The position numbers and the translations under genes were made by a program. The notes below the pieces were generated by a model. That model ran no database searches. It was not told where the DNA came from and saw nothing but the letters and a program-made list of their open reading frames with translations. Shown one piece after another: positions 44,429-53,930 of a stretch of DNA of 64,000 nt (position 1 is its first letter; every line of letters begins with the position of its first letter). The DNA is from Chryseobacterium culicis (GTDB taxonomy: Bacteria > Bacteroidota > Bacteroidia > Flavobacteriales > Weeksellaceae): NCBI RefSeq assembly GCF_900108365.1, contig NZ_FNWQ01000002.1, forward strand, positions 496,001 to 560,000, written 5' to 3'.

Positions 44429-45403
44429 ATGAATGTTATAAATATTGATCTGCACTGCGATTTGTTATATTATTTGCTGAGATCTGATGCAACACTTGAT
44501 GACAGGGAAATTGGCTGCTCGCTGCCCTATCTGCAAGACGGAAATGTAAAGCTTCAGATTATGGCTATGTATGCGGGAACAGGAGCCGATAGCACTGTAT
44601 ATGGTGTAAAGCAAAGTGAATTATTCTCAAATCTGATTAAAAATGAAAACTTTTTTCTTTTTAATCAGGACAATTATGAAGCTGCCGACAATAAAAACCG
44701 CATAGGAGTTCTTGCTTCTATAGAGAATGCATCTGCATTCTGTAACGAAAGTCAAAGTCTGGATTCCGGATTCAAAAATCTGGAAACAATTATTGAGAAT
44801 GTAGAAAAAGTCTTCTATATCGGTATTACGCATCATCTTGAAAACCGTTTTGGAGGCGGAAATAATGCAACAGCAGGTTTAAAAGATGACGGAAAAGTAC
44901 TGATAGATTATATTGCAGGCCGGAAAATTGCCATTGATTTAGCACACACAAGTGATCAGCTGGCCTATGATATTTTCAATTACATTGACCAGAGAAACTA
45001 CACAATTCCTGTTCTGGCAAGCCATTCTAACTACAGATCTGTTTATAAAAACAATAGAAATCTCCCTGATGAACTGGCAAAGGAAGTGATCAACAGAAAA
45101 GGTTTGATTGGTCTTAATTTCATCAAGGATTATGTTGATGACAGTAATCCCGAAAGAATCTATGAACACATTCAGTACGGATTGGATCTTGGCGGAGAAG
45201 ATAGTTTAGCCTATGGAGCAGATTATTTTTACTGGAAAGATCATCCCGACACCTCGCGTCATCCTTTTTTCTTTCCTGAACATGCCAATGCATCTGTATA
45301 TCCGCCGCTCAATAAGGAAATTGAAAAGCGTTTTTCATCAGATTTAATGGAGAAAATCAGTCATAAAAATGTACTGAATTTTATAGAAAATCTATATAAA
45401 TAA
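44429..45403 (+). CDS. M19 membrane-dipeptidase family protein
   Basis: 324 aa, an amidohydrolase-type barrel. The dizinc ligands of M19 dipeptidases can be placed: IDLHCD (His9, Asp11), the bridging Glu in ASIENASAF, His in AHTSDQ and His in ASHSNYRSV, with a late Asp in YGADYFYW. It cleaves dipeptides, in some bacteria including D-amino-acid ones. No signal peptide is seen, so it should be cytosolic. It is 21 bp downstream of the DUF4932 gene and is followed by a MITE-like repeat. Confidence 0.88.
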   Translation: MNVINIDLHCDLLYYLLRSDATLDDREIGCSLPYLQDGNVKLQIMAMYAGTGADSTVYGVKQSELFSNLIKNENFFLFNQDNYEAADNKNRIGVLASIENASAFCNESQSLDSGFKNLETIIENVEKVFYIGITHHLENRFGGGNNATAGLKDDGKVLIDYIAGRKIAIDLAHTSDQLAYDIFNYIDQRNYTIPVLASHSNYRSVYKNNRNLPDELAKEVINRKGLIGLNFIKDYVDDSNPERIYEHIQYGLDLGGEDSLAYGADYFYWKDHPDTSRHPFFFPEHANASVYPPLNKEIEKRFSSDLMEKISHKNVLNFIENLYK

Positions 45404-45433
45404 ATTGTTTTTGTTTTATTAAATCAAAGCATA

Positions 45434-45590
45434 ATTAACAGGTCGCTCCTCCGGAGCTTTCTTTTAAAGACACTTCATTTTTCTACTAACAGCAGATCCC
45501 GATGAGATCAAATCCAGCTCCAATAGGACCTAATTGTTAATGGGACATATTTTTTAAAAAATTAGAGCTCCGGAGGAGCGACCTGTTAAT
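45434..45590. repeat. MITE/REP-like element with 25-bp perfect terminal inverted repeats
   Basis: The left end (45434-45458) and right end (45566-45590) are exact 25-bp inverted copies. Each contains AGGTCGCTCCTCCGGAGCT, which itself includes the palindrome CTCCGGAG. The 107-bp interior has no ORF. The element sits between the M19 gene and a convergent gene. No clear target-site duplication is visible. It is probably non-autonomous, mobilised by an enzyme encoded elsewhere. Confidence 0.75.
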
Positions 45591-45697
45591 ACTAAATCTG
45601 TAAAACTATATTTAAAAGAAAATAGATTTGTATGTTTTATTTTACATGAAATAAAATATGATAAAATGCTATAAAATAAATGTTTATGTGATTTTAT

Positions 45698-47242
45698 TTA
45701 ATGCTTTCTTTTATACTTCACTTTCTGCTTGATAATCTCAATCACATCCACATTCTGGACTTGAGATTTAATCCAGCCATGGATATCAATATAGAATAGT
45801 GACCTTCTGTAATATTCGTTTTGAGAAAACTCTTCAAGTTTTTTGTCAAAGCTTTCAAATGCTTTCTGTCTTTGATCCAATACCTGATTATTAAGTTCCT
45901 TAAAAAACTGAATGCTCTCAAAGTGGAACTCTTCCGGTTTTTTCATTTTCTTCGCAAATTTCAAAGTTGAAGTAACAAATTCATCATAATCTTCATCATT
46001 TCCAGACTCGTATTTTGCCATTAAGATCAGAATTCTGGTATGAAAAAGCAGGTCTTCCTGAACATTTCCTTTGGACTCAATGACTCTCATAGAATACTCG
46101 ATAGATTTTTCAAACATCTTACTGCCGAAAAACATAGCGGCCATTTTAAGATAGAGAATCATAAAGTGGTGCTCATCAATTCGTTCCCGGAGTCTTTCCA
46201 TTTTTAGCTCTACTTCCGGAATAAGCTTGGTTCCTGTAAAGAATTCTCCTTTTACAAAGTGAATATTCATCAATGTATTATACTGGGTAAGGAAAATTAA
46301 AGATTGAAGGTTCTCGTTCTGTACAAAATTCTCGGCATGTACCATTTTATTGAAATTCTCAAAATGCTCTTCCAGAATATCAATATTCCCGTACAGAAAA
46401 AGAATTTTTAACAGATAGGTATTCCCTTTAATGTACCAAACCGGATGGCTGTAGATCATTTCCGGTTTTTTATGAAAAAGATCTACCCACTGATAAGCAT
46501 ATTTCAAGGTGTATTTGTAGTCCTGTAAAAGCTGGTTTTTCCATACATGAGCTTTATAGTACCAAAGCTTTTCTGTGAAGTTCAGCTTTTCAGGGTTGAT
46601 GTTTTTAATCTGGGCATTAAAAAAATCGAGAACCTCCTGTCGGTCTGCATCATTCTTTACATAACCGTGGGTAAGCATTTCACTGTATAATTTCAGCGAA
46701 AGATTGGATAATTTCGTGGTGTAACGGTTCTGTTTGCTGATCTCCTGAGACTGTTTGATAAGTTCTTCCGCACGGCCTTCAATACTTCGGGTAATGAATT
46801 GTGATTCAATTACTTTCTCGAGATCTATAATTTCAGAAGCAATACTTTTTTCATCCAGTTCCAGTGCAGTTTGCTTGGTCTTGTCCAGTATTTTTAAAGC
46901 TTGCTTATAAAGCCCTTTCTGATAAAGAATATTCGCGAAATCCAACTGTTCACGAAGCTGGATCCTGTAATTTTGATGACTCGGGTTCATGCGCAGACTT
47001 ACCAGAATCTGCTTATAAAGATGAGCCTTAAGGTTAGAAAGCTGCTGTTTGGTAGAAATTTTTTTCTCAATAATAATGCTTTCATCATATTCCTTCATCT
47101 TGTCCATTTCGGAAAACAGCAATAGAAATTTAGCATCTACGTTAATCCCGAGACGGTTTACATACAACTTAAATTGTCGTTTTTCAGAGGTGGTCAATGA
47201 CTTTACCAATACAAACAAAAAATCTTTCTGCAATTCTGCCAT
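45698..47242 (-). CDS. Conserved alpha-helical (TPR-like) protein
   Basis: 514 aa, almost all helix, no signal peptide or membrane segment. The N-terminus (LTTSEKRQFKLYVNRLG, then LFSEMDKMKEYDE) resembles a small helical domain; the rest is a solenoid with TPR-like units such as ANILYQKGLYKQALKILDKT (about 105) and FGSKMFEKSIEYSMRVIESKG (about 375). I recognise it only as a type of flavobacterial protein of unknown function. It is probably cytosolic and scaffold-like. Divergent from leuA. Confidence 0.75.
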   Translation of the reverse strand: MAELQKDFLFVLVKSLTTSEKRQFKLYVNRLGINVDAKFLLLFSEMDKMKEYDESIIIEKKISTKQQLSNLKAHLYKQILVSLRMNPSHQNYRIQLREQLDFANILYQKGLYKQALKILDKTKQTALELDEKSIASEIIDLEKVIESQFITRSIEGRAEELIKQSQEISKQNRYTTKLSNLSLKLYSEMLTHGYVKNDADRQEVLDFFNAQIKNINPEKLNFTEKLWYYKAHVWKNQLLQDYKYTLKYAYQWVDLFHKKPEMIYSHPVWYIKGNTYLLKILFLYGNIDILEEHFENFNKMVHAENFVQNENLQSLIFLTQYNTLMNIHFVKGEFFTGTKLIPEVELKMERLRERIDEHHFMILYLKMAAMFFGSKMFEKSIEYSMRVIESKGNVQEDLLFHTRILILMAKYESGNDEDYDEFVTSTLKFAKKMKKPEEFHFESIQFFKELNNQVLDQRQKAFESFDKKLEEFSQNEYYRRSLFYIDIHGWIKSQVQNVDVIEIIKQKVKYKRKH

Positions 47243-47354
47243 TGTAAATTTTTAAAAATTAAAACATTGATTAATAGATTAATATGGTCATTTTTTCAAC
47301 TGTTGAATATTGTAATTTTCAAAAAAAGCGAAAATGGAAAAATATTGCAAGCTG

Positions 47355-47362
47355 TAGTTTTG
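47355..47362 (+). promoter_or_regulatory. -7 box for leuACDB
   Basis: TAGTTTTG fits TAnnTTTG and lies 28 bp upstream of the leuA ATG, implying a leader of only about 20 nt. That leaves no room for a leucine attenuator. TTCAAC-T-GTTGAA (47295-47307), a 13-bp palindrome upstream, is a possible operator. Confidence 0.45.
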
Positions 47363-47390
47363 AACCAAAATTAAATAAAAAACTTCATTT

Positions 47391-48554
47391 ATGAGTTCTG
47401 AGAAAATTGAAATTTTTGATACCACACTGAGAGATGGGGAGCAGGTTCCGGGTTGTAAACTGAATACGGAACAGAAGCTCATTATTGCGGAAAGGCTGGA
47501 TGCTCTGGGAATTGATGTTATCGAAGCCGGATTTCCAATTTCCAGTCCTGGAGATTTTGAATCGGTTTCGGAAATTTCAAAACTGGTGAAAAATGCAAAG
47601 GTGTGCGGACTCACAAGGGCGAACAAAAAAGATATTGATGTTGCAGCAGAAGCCCTGAAGTTGGCAAGAAAACCAAGAATCCACACGGGAATCGGGACTT
47701 CGGATTCTCATATCAAATACAAATTCAACTCAACCAGAGAAGATATTATCGAAAGAGCGGCAGATGCCGTAAGATACGCAAAAACCTATGTGGAAGACGT
47801 AGAATTTTATGCTGAAGATGCAGGAAGAACGGATAACGAATATCTTGCAAGAGTTTGTGAGGCGGTTATTAAAGCAGGCGCAACGGTTCTGAACATTCCC
47901 GATACCACAGGATATTGCCTTCCGGAAGAGTATGGTCAGAAAATAAAATACCTGAAAGAAAATGTAAAAGGGATTGAAAAAGCAGTGCTTTCATGCCACT
48001 GCCACAATGATCTCGGGCTGGCTACTGCTAATTCTATCGCTGGAGCGATCAACGGAGCGCGTCAGATTGAATGTACCATCAACGGATTAGGAGAAAGGGC
48101 AGGTAATACAGCCTTAGAAGAAGTGGTTATGATTTTGAAGCAGCATAAAGACCTGAATCTGCATACCAATGTCAATTCAAGGATGCTGAATGAAATGAGT
48201 GCAATGGTATCTGATCTCATGGGAATGTCTGTACAGCCTAACAAAGCTATTGTAGGAGCAAATGCCTTCGCGCACAGTTCAGGGATTCACCAGGATGGAG
48301 TGATTAAAAACAGAGAAACTTACGAAATCATTGATCCTGCAGAAGTAGGAGTAAATGCCTCTTCAATTGTTCTTACAGCCAGAAGCGGACGCTCAGCCTT
48401 AGCCTACCGTTTTAAGCATATCGGATATGAAGTTACTAAAAATGAACTTGATTATCTGTATCAGGAATTCCTGAAAATTGCTGACCTTAAAAAAGAAATT
48501 GGCAATGATGATCTGAGTATGATGATGGATTCTTTCAGCAGAAAAATAGGATAG
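47391..48554 (+). CDS. leuA: 2-isopropylmalate synthase, short form
   Basis: 387 aa. It condenses acetyl-CoA with 2-ketoisovalerate, the committed step to leucine. The DRE-TIM barrel is clear: [16 protein letters not shown] (catalytic Arg and metal Asp), [15 protein letters not shown] (metal histidines) and [17 protein letters not shown]. The subdomain ends near residue 385, so the C-terminal LeuA dimer domain (about 120 residues), which binds leucine for feedback inhibition in about 510-residue enzymes, is missing. Homocitrate or citramalate synthase is possible from sequence alone, but the leuCDB context supports LeuA. Confidence 0.92.
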   Translation: MSSEKIEIFDTTLRDGEQVPGCKLNTEQKLIIAERLDALGIDVIEAGFPISSPGDFESVSEISKLVKNAKVCGLTRANKKDIDVAAEALKLARKPRIHTGIGTSDSHIKYKFNSTREDIIERAADAVRYAKTYVEDVEFYAEDAGRTDNEYLARVCEAVIKAGATVLNIPDTTGYCLPEEYGQKIKYLKENVKGIEKAVLSCHCHNDLGLATANSIAGAINGARQIECTINGLGERAGNTALEEVVMILKQHKDLNLHTNVNSRMLNEMSAMVSDLMGMSVQPNKAIVGANAFAHSSGIHQDGVIKNRETYEIIDPAEVGVNASSIVLTARSGRSALAYRFKHIGYEVTKNELDYLYQEFLKIADLKKEIGNDDLSMMMDSFSRKIG

Positions 48555-48584
48555 GTTTGATATAAAATCAAGATAAAGTAAACA

Positions 48585-49973
48585 ATGAACAGCAATAAAA
48601 AGACACTTTTTGATAAAGTTTGGGACGCTCACGTGGTAGAAACCATTCCTGACGGCCCTCAGATCATCTACATAGACAAACATCTGATTCATGAGGTAAC
48701 CAGCCCTCAGGCCTTTGCAGAGCTTGAATCCAGAAATCTGGAACTCTTCAGACCGGAACAGATTGTAGCCACTGCAGATCATAATGTTCCTACATTGCAT
48801 CAGGAGCAGCCCATCAGAGATGAGCTTTCAAGAAATCAGGTAGAACAGCTTACAGAAAACTGTAAGAAAAATAATATTGAACTTTTCGGACTGGGACATC
48901 AGTACCAGGGAATTGTTCATATCATTGCTCCGGAACTGGGAATCACCCAGCCGGGAATGAGCATTGTCTGCGGTGACAGCCATACTTCTACACATGGAGC
49001 ATTTGGATCTATTGCGTTCGGAATCGGGACCAGCCAGGTAGCCCAGGTTTTTGCGAGCCAGTGTTTGTTACTGAACAAGCCAAAATCAATGAGAATTACT
49101 GTTACCGGAAAACTCAATGAAAACGTTCAGCCTAAAGATGTTATTCTTTATATCATTTCAAAAATAGGGACAGACGGGGGAACAGGATATTTCTGTGAAT
49201 ATGCAGGGAATGTGTTTGAAGAAATGTCGATGGAAGGAAGAATGACGGTATGTAATATGAGTATTGAAATGGGAGCCAGAGGAGGAATGATTGCTCCGGA
49301 TGAAACCACTTTTGAATACGTACAGGGAAGAAAATTTGCACCACAGGGAGAAGACTGGAATGAAAAATTAGCCTATTGGAAAACATTGAAAACAGACGAA
49401 GGAGCTGTTTTTGATAAGGAGCTGAGCTTTGATGCATCAGACATCTATCCCATGATTACCTACGGAACTAATCCTGGAATGGGGATTTCCATCCGTGAAG
49501 TTATTCCTGCTCCTCAGAACGAATCTGAAGAGAAAGCATTACAGTATATGGGTCTGGAAGCCGGTCAGGCAGTTAACAGCATCAAAGTTAACTATGTTTT
49601 CATCGGAAGCTGTACTAATGCAAGAATAGAAGACTTCCGTTCTGCAGCTCAGTATATTAAAGGAAAAAGCAAATCAGAAGCTGTAAAAGCGCTCATCGTT
49701 CCGGGATCCCAACAGGTTGTAAAACAAATTTACGAGGAAGGTTTGGACAAAATATTCAGTGAGGCAGGATTTCAGATCCGTCAGCCGGGATGTTCAGCAT
49801 GTCTCGCAATGAATGATGATAAAATTCCGGAAGGAGAATATTGTGTTTCCACCTCCAACAGAAACTTTGAAGGCAGACAGGGACAGGGTTCAAGAACAAT
49901 TCTTGCCAGTCCGCTTACTGCAGCAAAAGCAGCCATAGAAGGTAAAATCTCAGCTTTTGAAAGTGTAAACTAA
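48585..49973 (+). CDS. leuC: 3-isopropylmalate dehydratase large subunit
   Basis: 462 aa, aconitase family. It isomerises 2- to 3-isopropylmalate with LeuD. The three cysteines that bind the [4Fe-4S] cluster lie in [11 protein letters not shown] and in [10 protein letters not shown]. Other signatures are [20 protein letters not shown] and [15 protein letters not shown]. It is 30 bp after leuA and 14 bp before leuD. Confidence 0.97.
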   Translation: MNSNKKTLFDKVWDAHVVETIPDGPQIIYIDKHLIHEVTSPQAFAELESRNLELFRPEQIVATADHNVPTLHQEQPIRDELSRNQVEQLTENCKKNNIELFGLGHQYQGIVHIIAPELGITQPGMSIVCGDSHTSTHGAFGSIAFGIGTSQVAQVFASQCLLLNKPKSMRITVTGKLNENVQPKDVILYIISKIGTDGGTGYFCEYAGNVFEEMSMEGRMTVCNMSIEMGARGGMIAPDETTFEYVQGRKFAPQGEDWNEKLAYWKTLKTDEGAVFDKELSFDASDIYPMITYGTNPGMGISIREVIPAPQNESEEKALQYMGLEAGQAVNSIKVNYVFIGSCTNARIEDFRSAAQYIKGKSKSEAVKALIVPGSQQVVKQIYEEGLDKIFSEAGFQIRQPGCSACLAMNDDKIPEGEYCVSTSNRNFEGRQGQGSRTILASPLTAAKAAIEGKISAFESVN

Positions 49974-49987
49974 CAGATTAAAAGTAC

Positions 49988-50596
49988 ATGCAAAAATTAG
50001 TTGTTTTAAAATCCCGCGCAGTTCCACTGCCGGCAGAAAATATAGATACAGACCAGATTATTCCGGCGAGATTCCTGAAAAGTATAGACAGAAAAGGTTT
50101 TGGAGAAAACCTGTTCAGAGACTGGAGGTTCAATATCCATACAGGAGAGCCCAATCCTGATTTTGTTTTAAACAATCCAAAGTTCGGCGGTGAGATTCTG
50201 GTTGCAGGAAATAACTTCGGCTGTGGAAGCAGCCGTGAACACGCAGCCTGGTCTTTGACAGATTATGGGTTTAAAGTAATTGTTTCCAGCTATTTCGCAG
50301 ATATCTTCAAAGGAAATGCCCTGAATAACGGACTTCTTCCCGTAAAAGTCTCCGAAGAATTTTTAAAAGAAATCTTGGAAGGGATTAATGAAAATCCGGA
50401 TAATGAAATCTCCATTGATGTAGAGCTGCAGTCCATCAGCTTTAAAGACACCACTGAAACCTTTGAAATTGATTCTTATAAAAAAATATGCCTGCTAAAC
50501 GGTTATGACGATATTGATTTTTTAATCAGCAGAAAGCAGACGATCAAAGAATTTGAATTAAAAACACAAAAAGCAAATGAGCGACAATTATTTTAA
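49988..50596 (+). CDS. leuD: 3-isopropylmalate dehydratase small subunit
   Basis: 202 aa. It carries the swivel domain: [13 protein letters not shown], then [20 protein letters not shown], the substrate-binding loop of LeuD. It forms a heterodimer with LeuC in the cytosol. Its 3' end overlaps leuB by 20 bp, so the two are probably translationally coupled. Confidence 0.97.
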   Translation: MQKLVVLKSRAVPLPAENIDTDQIIPARFLKSIDRKGFGENLFRDWRFNIHTGEPNPDFVLNNPKFGGEILVAGNNFGCGSSREHAAWSLTDYGFKVIVSSYFADIFKGNALNNGLLPVKVSEEFLKEILEGINENPDNEISIDVELQSISFKDTTETFEIDSYKKICLLNGYDDIDFLISRKQTIKEFELKTQKANERQLF

Positions 50597-51701
50597 AATC
50601 GCGGTTCTTCCCGGAGATGGGATAGGCCCGGAAATCATCAGTGAAAGCATTAAAATATTAGATGTTATTGCAGAAGCTTTTCAATGCAAATTTCACTTTG
50701 AGTATGGGTTAATAGGTGCAGATGCTATTTTTAAAACAGGAAATCCACTGCCTGATGAGACATTGAAAATTTGTAAAGAATCTGATGCGGTGCTTTTCGG
50801 CGCTATTGGTGATCCGTCTTTTGATAACAATCCCGAAGCGAAAGTGAGACCTGAACAGGGATTACTGAAACTTCGCAAGGAATTAGGTTTGTTTGCTAAT
50901 ATCCGTCCATTAAAAACGTACGCATCTCTGATTGATAAAAGTCCTTTGAAAAGAGAAATTATTGAAGGGGCTGATATTCAGATTTTCAGAGAGCTGGTGA
51001 GTGGAATCTATTTTGGTGAAAAATTTACAGATCCTGAAGGTGCTTATGCCTATGATATCTGCAAATACAGCCGTGAAGATATTATTCCGATTGCGCATAT
51101 GGCATTTCAGGAAGCTCAGAAAAGAAAGAAAAAGCTTACGCTTATTGATAAAGCCAATGTTTTGGATACTTCAAGATTGTGGAGAAAGATATGCCAGGAA
51201 ATTGCACCGGAATATCCTGACGTACAGCTGGATTACATGTTTGTAGATAATGCTGCCATGCAGCTGATTCTTAATCCGAAGCATTTTGACGTTATTTTGA
51301 CTGAAAATATGTTTGGTGACATTATTTCAGATGAAGCCAGCGTAATAGGGGGTTCTATCGGGTTGCTCCCATCTGCTTCAGTAGGAGAGAAAAATGCTTT
51401 GTTTGAGCCTATTCATGGATCCTATCCGCAGGCAAAGGGAAAAGGAATTGCAAATCCTGTAGCGTCTATTTTAAGTGTCGCTATGATGCTGGATCATCTT
51501 AATCTCAAAGCTGCAGCAGATAAATTGAGACAATCTGTAGAACACGCTATTGAAAACAAGTATGTAACGGTTGATCTTAACACCAAACAATATTACTCAA
51601 CAAGTGAAGTGGGAAGCTTTATTGCAGACCATATCAGATATTCCGAGAAGTCTTATTATAATTTTGAAAATATCAAGATCGGAAAATCAACCATTGTATA
51701 A
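50577..51701 (+). CDS. leuB: 3-isopropylmalate dehydrogenase
   Basis: 374 aa. It oxidises and decarboxylates 3-isopropylmalate with NAD+. Signatures are [14 protein letters not shown] at the start, the substrate arginines around [21 protein letters not shown], and the metal aspartates in [28 protein letters not shown] gives NAD binding. The start overlaps leuD by 20 bp. The order is leuA-C-D-B, closed by a terminator. The branch lacks ilv genes here, so its keto-acid precursor comes from elsewhere. Confidence 0.97.
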   Translation: MSDNYFKIAVLPGDGIGPEIISESIKILDVIAEAFQCKFHFEYGLIGADAIFKTGNPLPDETLKICKESDAVLFGAIGDPSFDNNPEAKVRPEQGLLKLRKELGLFANIRPLKTYASLIDKSPLKREIIEGADIQIFRELVSGIYFGEKFTDPEGAYAYDICKYSREDIIPIAHMAFQEAQKRKKKLTLIDKANVLDTSRLWRKICQEIAPEYPDVQLDYMFVDNAAMQLILNPKHFDVILTENMFGDIISDEASVIGGSIGLLPSASVGEKNALFEPIHGSYPQAKGKGIANPVASILSVAMMLDHLNLKAAADKLRQSVEHAIENKYVTVDLNTKQYYSTSEVGSFIADHIRYSEKSYYNFENIKIGKSTIV

Positions 51702-51733
51702 AAAAAGTTCATTTAGATAGTTAGAAAGAAAAG

Positions 51734-51760
51734 TTCCGCCTCATATGAGACGGAATTTTT
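51734..51760. terminator. Terminator of the leucine operon
   Basis: TTCCGCCTCAT (51734-51744) pairs with ATGAGACGGAA (51745-51755) with one mismatch, followed by five T. The other strand has a CTTTTCTTTC tail, so it may act both ways. Confidence 0.8.
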
Positions 51761-51800
51761 CGTTTTCTTTTAAAATTATATTGAGCCCTCACAGCTTTCA

Positions 51801-51983
51801 CTATTTTGTATTATCCGTTTTTCCTGATTTATTTTTAGAAGATTTCTGCACATCTTCTTTATCAATATCGGGCGGATTGGTCTTTTTCGAAGAGGCAGGA
51901 ATATCCTGGAAATCCTGATTTTGCTTTTGGGTTTCTGCAGCATTGGCAGATTCTTTCTTGGTAGTGTTTCCTTTTTTATCCAT
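51801..51983 (-). CDS. Small hydrophilic, probably disordered protein
   Basis: 60 aa, rich in Lys, Asn, Asp and Gln (MDKKGNTTKKESANAAETQK...). It has no hydrophobic core and is probably disordered. A longer overlapping ORF in another frame (51776-52042) is Arg/Ile/Leu-rich in the manner of a shadow frame and was rejected. I see no recognised family. It lies 88 bp after the DUF4230 gene on the same strand. Confidence 0.55.
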   Translation of the reverse strand: MDKKGNTTKKESANAAETQKQNQDFQDIPASSKKTNPPDIDKEDVQKSSKNKSGKTDNTK

Positions 51984-52071
51984 GACTTTGAATTTTCAAT
52001 ATTATGTGTTAATATGATAATATCATTCAAAGTGTTTGCCAAAATCGCGAACTGATAAAGTTTTATTCTTC

Positions 52072-52677
52072 TTAAAGACCCAAAATACCAATTTTCCCGG
52101 TTTTATCCTCTATTTCGTAATTTAAAGCTTTGGCTAAAACGAAAACATTATTCAGGTTTTCCATCAGCTGCTTACGGCCTTCCGTTCTCAACTGATTCTG
52201 ATCAATTGATTTTTCTGCTGTTTCCTTAGCTTTCTGAGTGACACTTTTGATGTCTTTTTCCGAAATTCTGTTAATGAAAGAATCATCCAGAGATTGAATT
52301 TCAACGCTCGGAGTAATTCTTATTTCAGCATCGGGAAGTTCGGTAATAATGAGTTTTTTGTTGATGGAATCTACTTCGATCTTCATTTTGTTAAGATCAT
52401 AAGAAACCTGAGCATTGGTCTTGGTATAAGTAATAATGCTGTTGCTGGAAATTTCTTTCCCAAAAACTTCATAACCCATTTTGGTCTTTTGCATACTGGA
52501 AGTATTCTGTTCCATAACCACCATCTTGTTCATCTTGGAAATCTGATTGGTGAGGATATAATAATCCGACTTTTCAGTTTTATTTCCGGAATTCAGACAG
52601 GATTTAAGACCAAAAAATACCAGTACCATTGCGCCGGCACCAGCAATAAAGGATAATATGGTTTTGTAATTTCTCAA
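52072..52677 (-). CDS. DUF4230 membrane-anchored protein
   Basis: 201 aa. One N-terminal membrane helix (about residues 8-26, FIAGAGAMVLVFFGLKSCL) is followed by a soluble domain matching my recollection of DUF4230: residues ISKMNKMVVMEQNTSSM, then a beta-rich middle (AQVSYDLNKMKIEVDSINKK, ITELPDAEIRITPS) and a helical end. The domain should face the periplasm. Function unknown. It starts 3 bp after the thioredoxin-like gene, so they form an operon. Confidence 0.8.
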   Translation of the reverse strand: MRNYKTILSFIAGAGAMVLVFFGLKSCLNSGNKTEKSDYYILTNQISKMNKMVVMEQNTSSMQKTKMGYEVFGKEISSNSIITYTKTNAQVSYDLNKMKIEVDSINKKLIITELPDAEIRITPSVEIQSLDDSFINRISEKDIKSVTQKAKETAEKSIDQNQLRTEGRKQLMENLNNVFVLAKALNYEIEDKTGKIGILGL

Positions 52678-52680
52678 AAT

Positions 52681-53244
52681 CTATTTAAAAATTTCTTTAA
52701 TGACAGATGTATCGTTCTTTTTCAAAATCTGAACTAAATCTCTTTCAATATATCCGGTGGTAGGCATTTCTATAATTCTCCCAACTTCTTTTCCATATCT
52801 TTTCAGGATAATGGTAGGAACTTTTTGAATATTGTAAAGACTTTCATCACCTGCAGGAGATTCTTTCTTGCGGTTTACAGCAATGATGGTGAGTTTGCTT
52901 TCAGGATAATTAACGTCTTCCAGTATTTTCATTAATCTGGGAAAATCTCTGTGGCTGTCTTCACACCAAGTTCCCATAAAAACAATGATATCATAACTCC
53001 CGATTTTTCCTTTTTTCAGCTCACTTACTGCTTGTTTGTCAAGAACATACTCGTCATGCTCTTTTACATACCAATCTGCATAAGGAGCTTTCAGAAACTG
53101 TTCTTTTAATTGGTTTCCTAAAAGCATTTTGCCATCTTTCTGGGTATCAACCTCACGGTTAACCACTACTTTTTGCGCACTAAGCTGTTGTGCCGCTAAA
53201 AATAAGCTTGAAAAGACAACGATATTGGTAATAAATTTTTTCAT
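52681..53244 (-). CDS. Secreted thioredoxin-fold protein
   Basis: 187 aa with signal peptide (MKKFITNIVVFSSLFLAAQQLSA). The thioredoxin fold spans about 80-180: the active-site position reads FMGTWCEDS, so only one of the two usual cysteines is present (CxxS), and the cis-proline loop is KVPTIIL. Loss of the second Cys prevents simple disulfide reduction; a single-Cys protein may act in glutathionylation or disulfide isomerisation, or be a chaperone. It lies 3 bp from each neighbour, within a DUF4230/MazG-like operon. Confidence 0.82.
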   Translation of the reverse strand: MKKFITNIVVFSSLFLAAQQLSAQKVVVNREVDTQKDGKMLLGNQLKEQFLKAPYADWYVKEHDEYVLDKQAVSELKKGKIGSYDIIVFMGTWCEDSHRDFPRLMKILEDVNYPESKLTIIAVNRKKESPAGDESLYNIQKVPTIILKRYGKEVGRIIEMPTTGYIERDLVQILKKNDTSVIKEIFK

Positions 53245-53247
53245 ATT

Positions 53248-53715
53248 CTATTTTTCAATAATTGTTTTTAAATCAGCAGGTGAGTAGTATTTGTTTTTCA
53301 ATACTTTATGATCTGCCTGTCTGTACACATTGAATTTTTCTCCAGACTTTTCATAGAAAGAGTCTACTTCCTTTTCTTTATAAAATTCAACAGTTTCTTT
53401 TGCCTGTTCTTCATTATCGCATGCTTTCGACATATTGGAGCGCTGAACTTCGTTGAATAGCTCTACAAATTTGCTGCCAAGTCCGAATTCAAGCACAGCA
53501 CCACTTAAAACATACTGAAGATCACACAAAGCATCAGCAATTTCCACAATATTGTTATCTGCAATGGCCTGCTTCAGTTCGTTTAATTCTTCCTGTAAAA
53601 GTTCTACTCTCAGATTGCATCTTTCCGGAGAAGGAATTTGTGGGGTATCTAAAATAGGGGCTTTGAAAGTAGTATGGAATTCTGCTACTTGGTTCAGACT
53701 ATCAATTTTATCCAT
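53248..53715 (-). CDS. MazG/HisE-like nucleotide pyrophosphohydrolase
   Basis: 155 aa from the ATG at 53715. A longer reading reaches 53877 but runs through a TATCTTTG -7 box at 53734-53741, which fixes the start here. The all-alpha NTP pyrophosphatase domain has LLQEELNELKQAIADNN and IVEIADALCDLQYVLSG, giving the EExxE and ExxD metal ligands. It may clean up non-canonical nucleotides or cleave phosphoribosyl-ATP. It starts a three-gene operon with the thioredoxin-like and DUF4230 genes. Confidence 0.85.
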   Translation of the reverse strand: MDKIDSLNQVAEFHTTFKAPILDTPQIPSPERCNLRVELLQEELNELKQAIADNNIVEIADALCDLQYVLSGAVLEFGLGSKFVELFNEVQRSNMSKACDNEEQAKETVEFYKEKEVDSFYEKSGEKFNVYRQADHKVLKNKYYSPADLKTIIEK

Positions 53716-53733
53716 GAATTTTTTTATTTCCCA

Positions 53734-53741
53734 CAAAGATA
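53734..53741 (-). promoter_or_regulatory. -7 box of the MazG-like operon
   Basis: Reads TATCTTTG then TGG on the minus strand, 19 bp upstream of the ATG at 53715. No -33 TTG at proper spacing. Confidence 0.55.
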
Positions 53742-53875
53742 GAAAAGGATTTCTAAAATGTGAAATGTACACCAGAAAATCTATGGATAAACGCCGGATA
53801 AAAAGGTTTGAATAAAATTGAATACAGCATATCTTTAGCAAAAAATATCTGTCAGACCAGTGGCAAAGTTTAATC

Positions 53876-53904
53876 AAAAAACCACAACTGTGAAAATTGT
53901 GGTT
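53876..53904 (-). terminator. Terminator after the TNT-like operon
   Basis: AACCACAA (53880-53887) pairs with TTGTGGTT (53897-53904) over a 9-nt loop; on the minus strand a T run follows. It ends the two-gene unit 55074-53931. Confidence 0.75.
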
Positions 53905-53930
53905 GTAATTTGAAGGTATTTTCTACTGAA

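Noticed and set aside
47284..47394. A 36-codon ORF overlapping the leuA start as ATGA, considered as a leucine leader peptide
   Set aside because: It has few Leu codons, no terminator follows it, and the likely -7 box at 47355-47362 lies inside it, so most of it is probably not transcribed.
51776..52042. An 88-aa ORF overlapping the small hydrophilic protein gene
   Set aside because: Its composition (runs of Ile, Leu, Arg and Lys without domain character) fits a shadow frame; the 60-aa frame has a coherent hydrophilic composition and a clean ATG.
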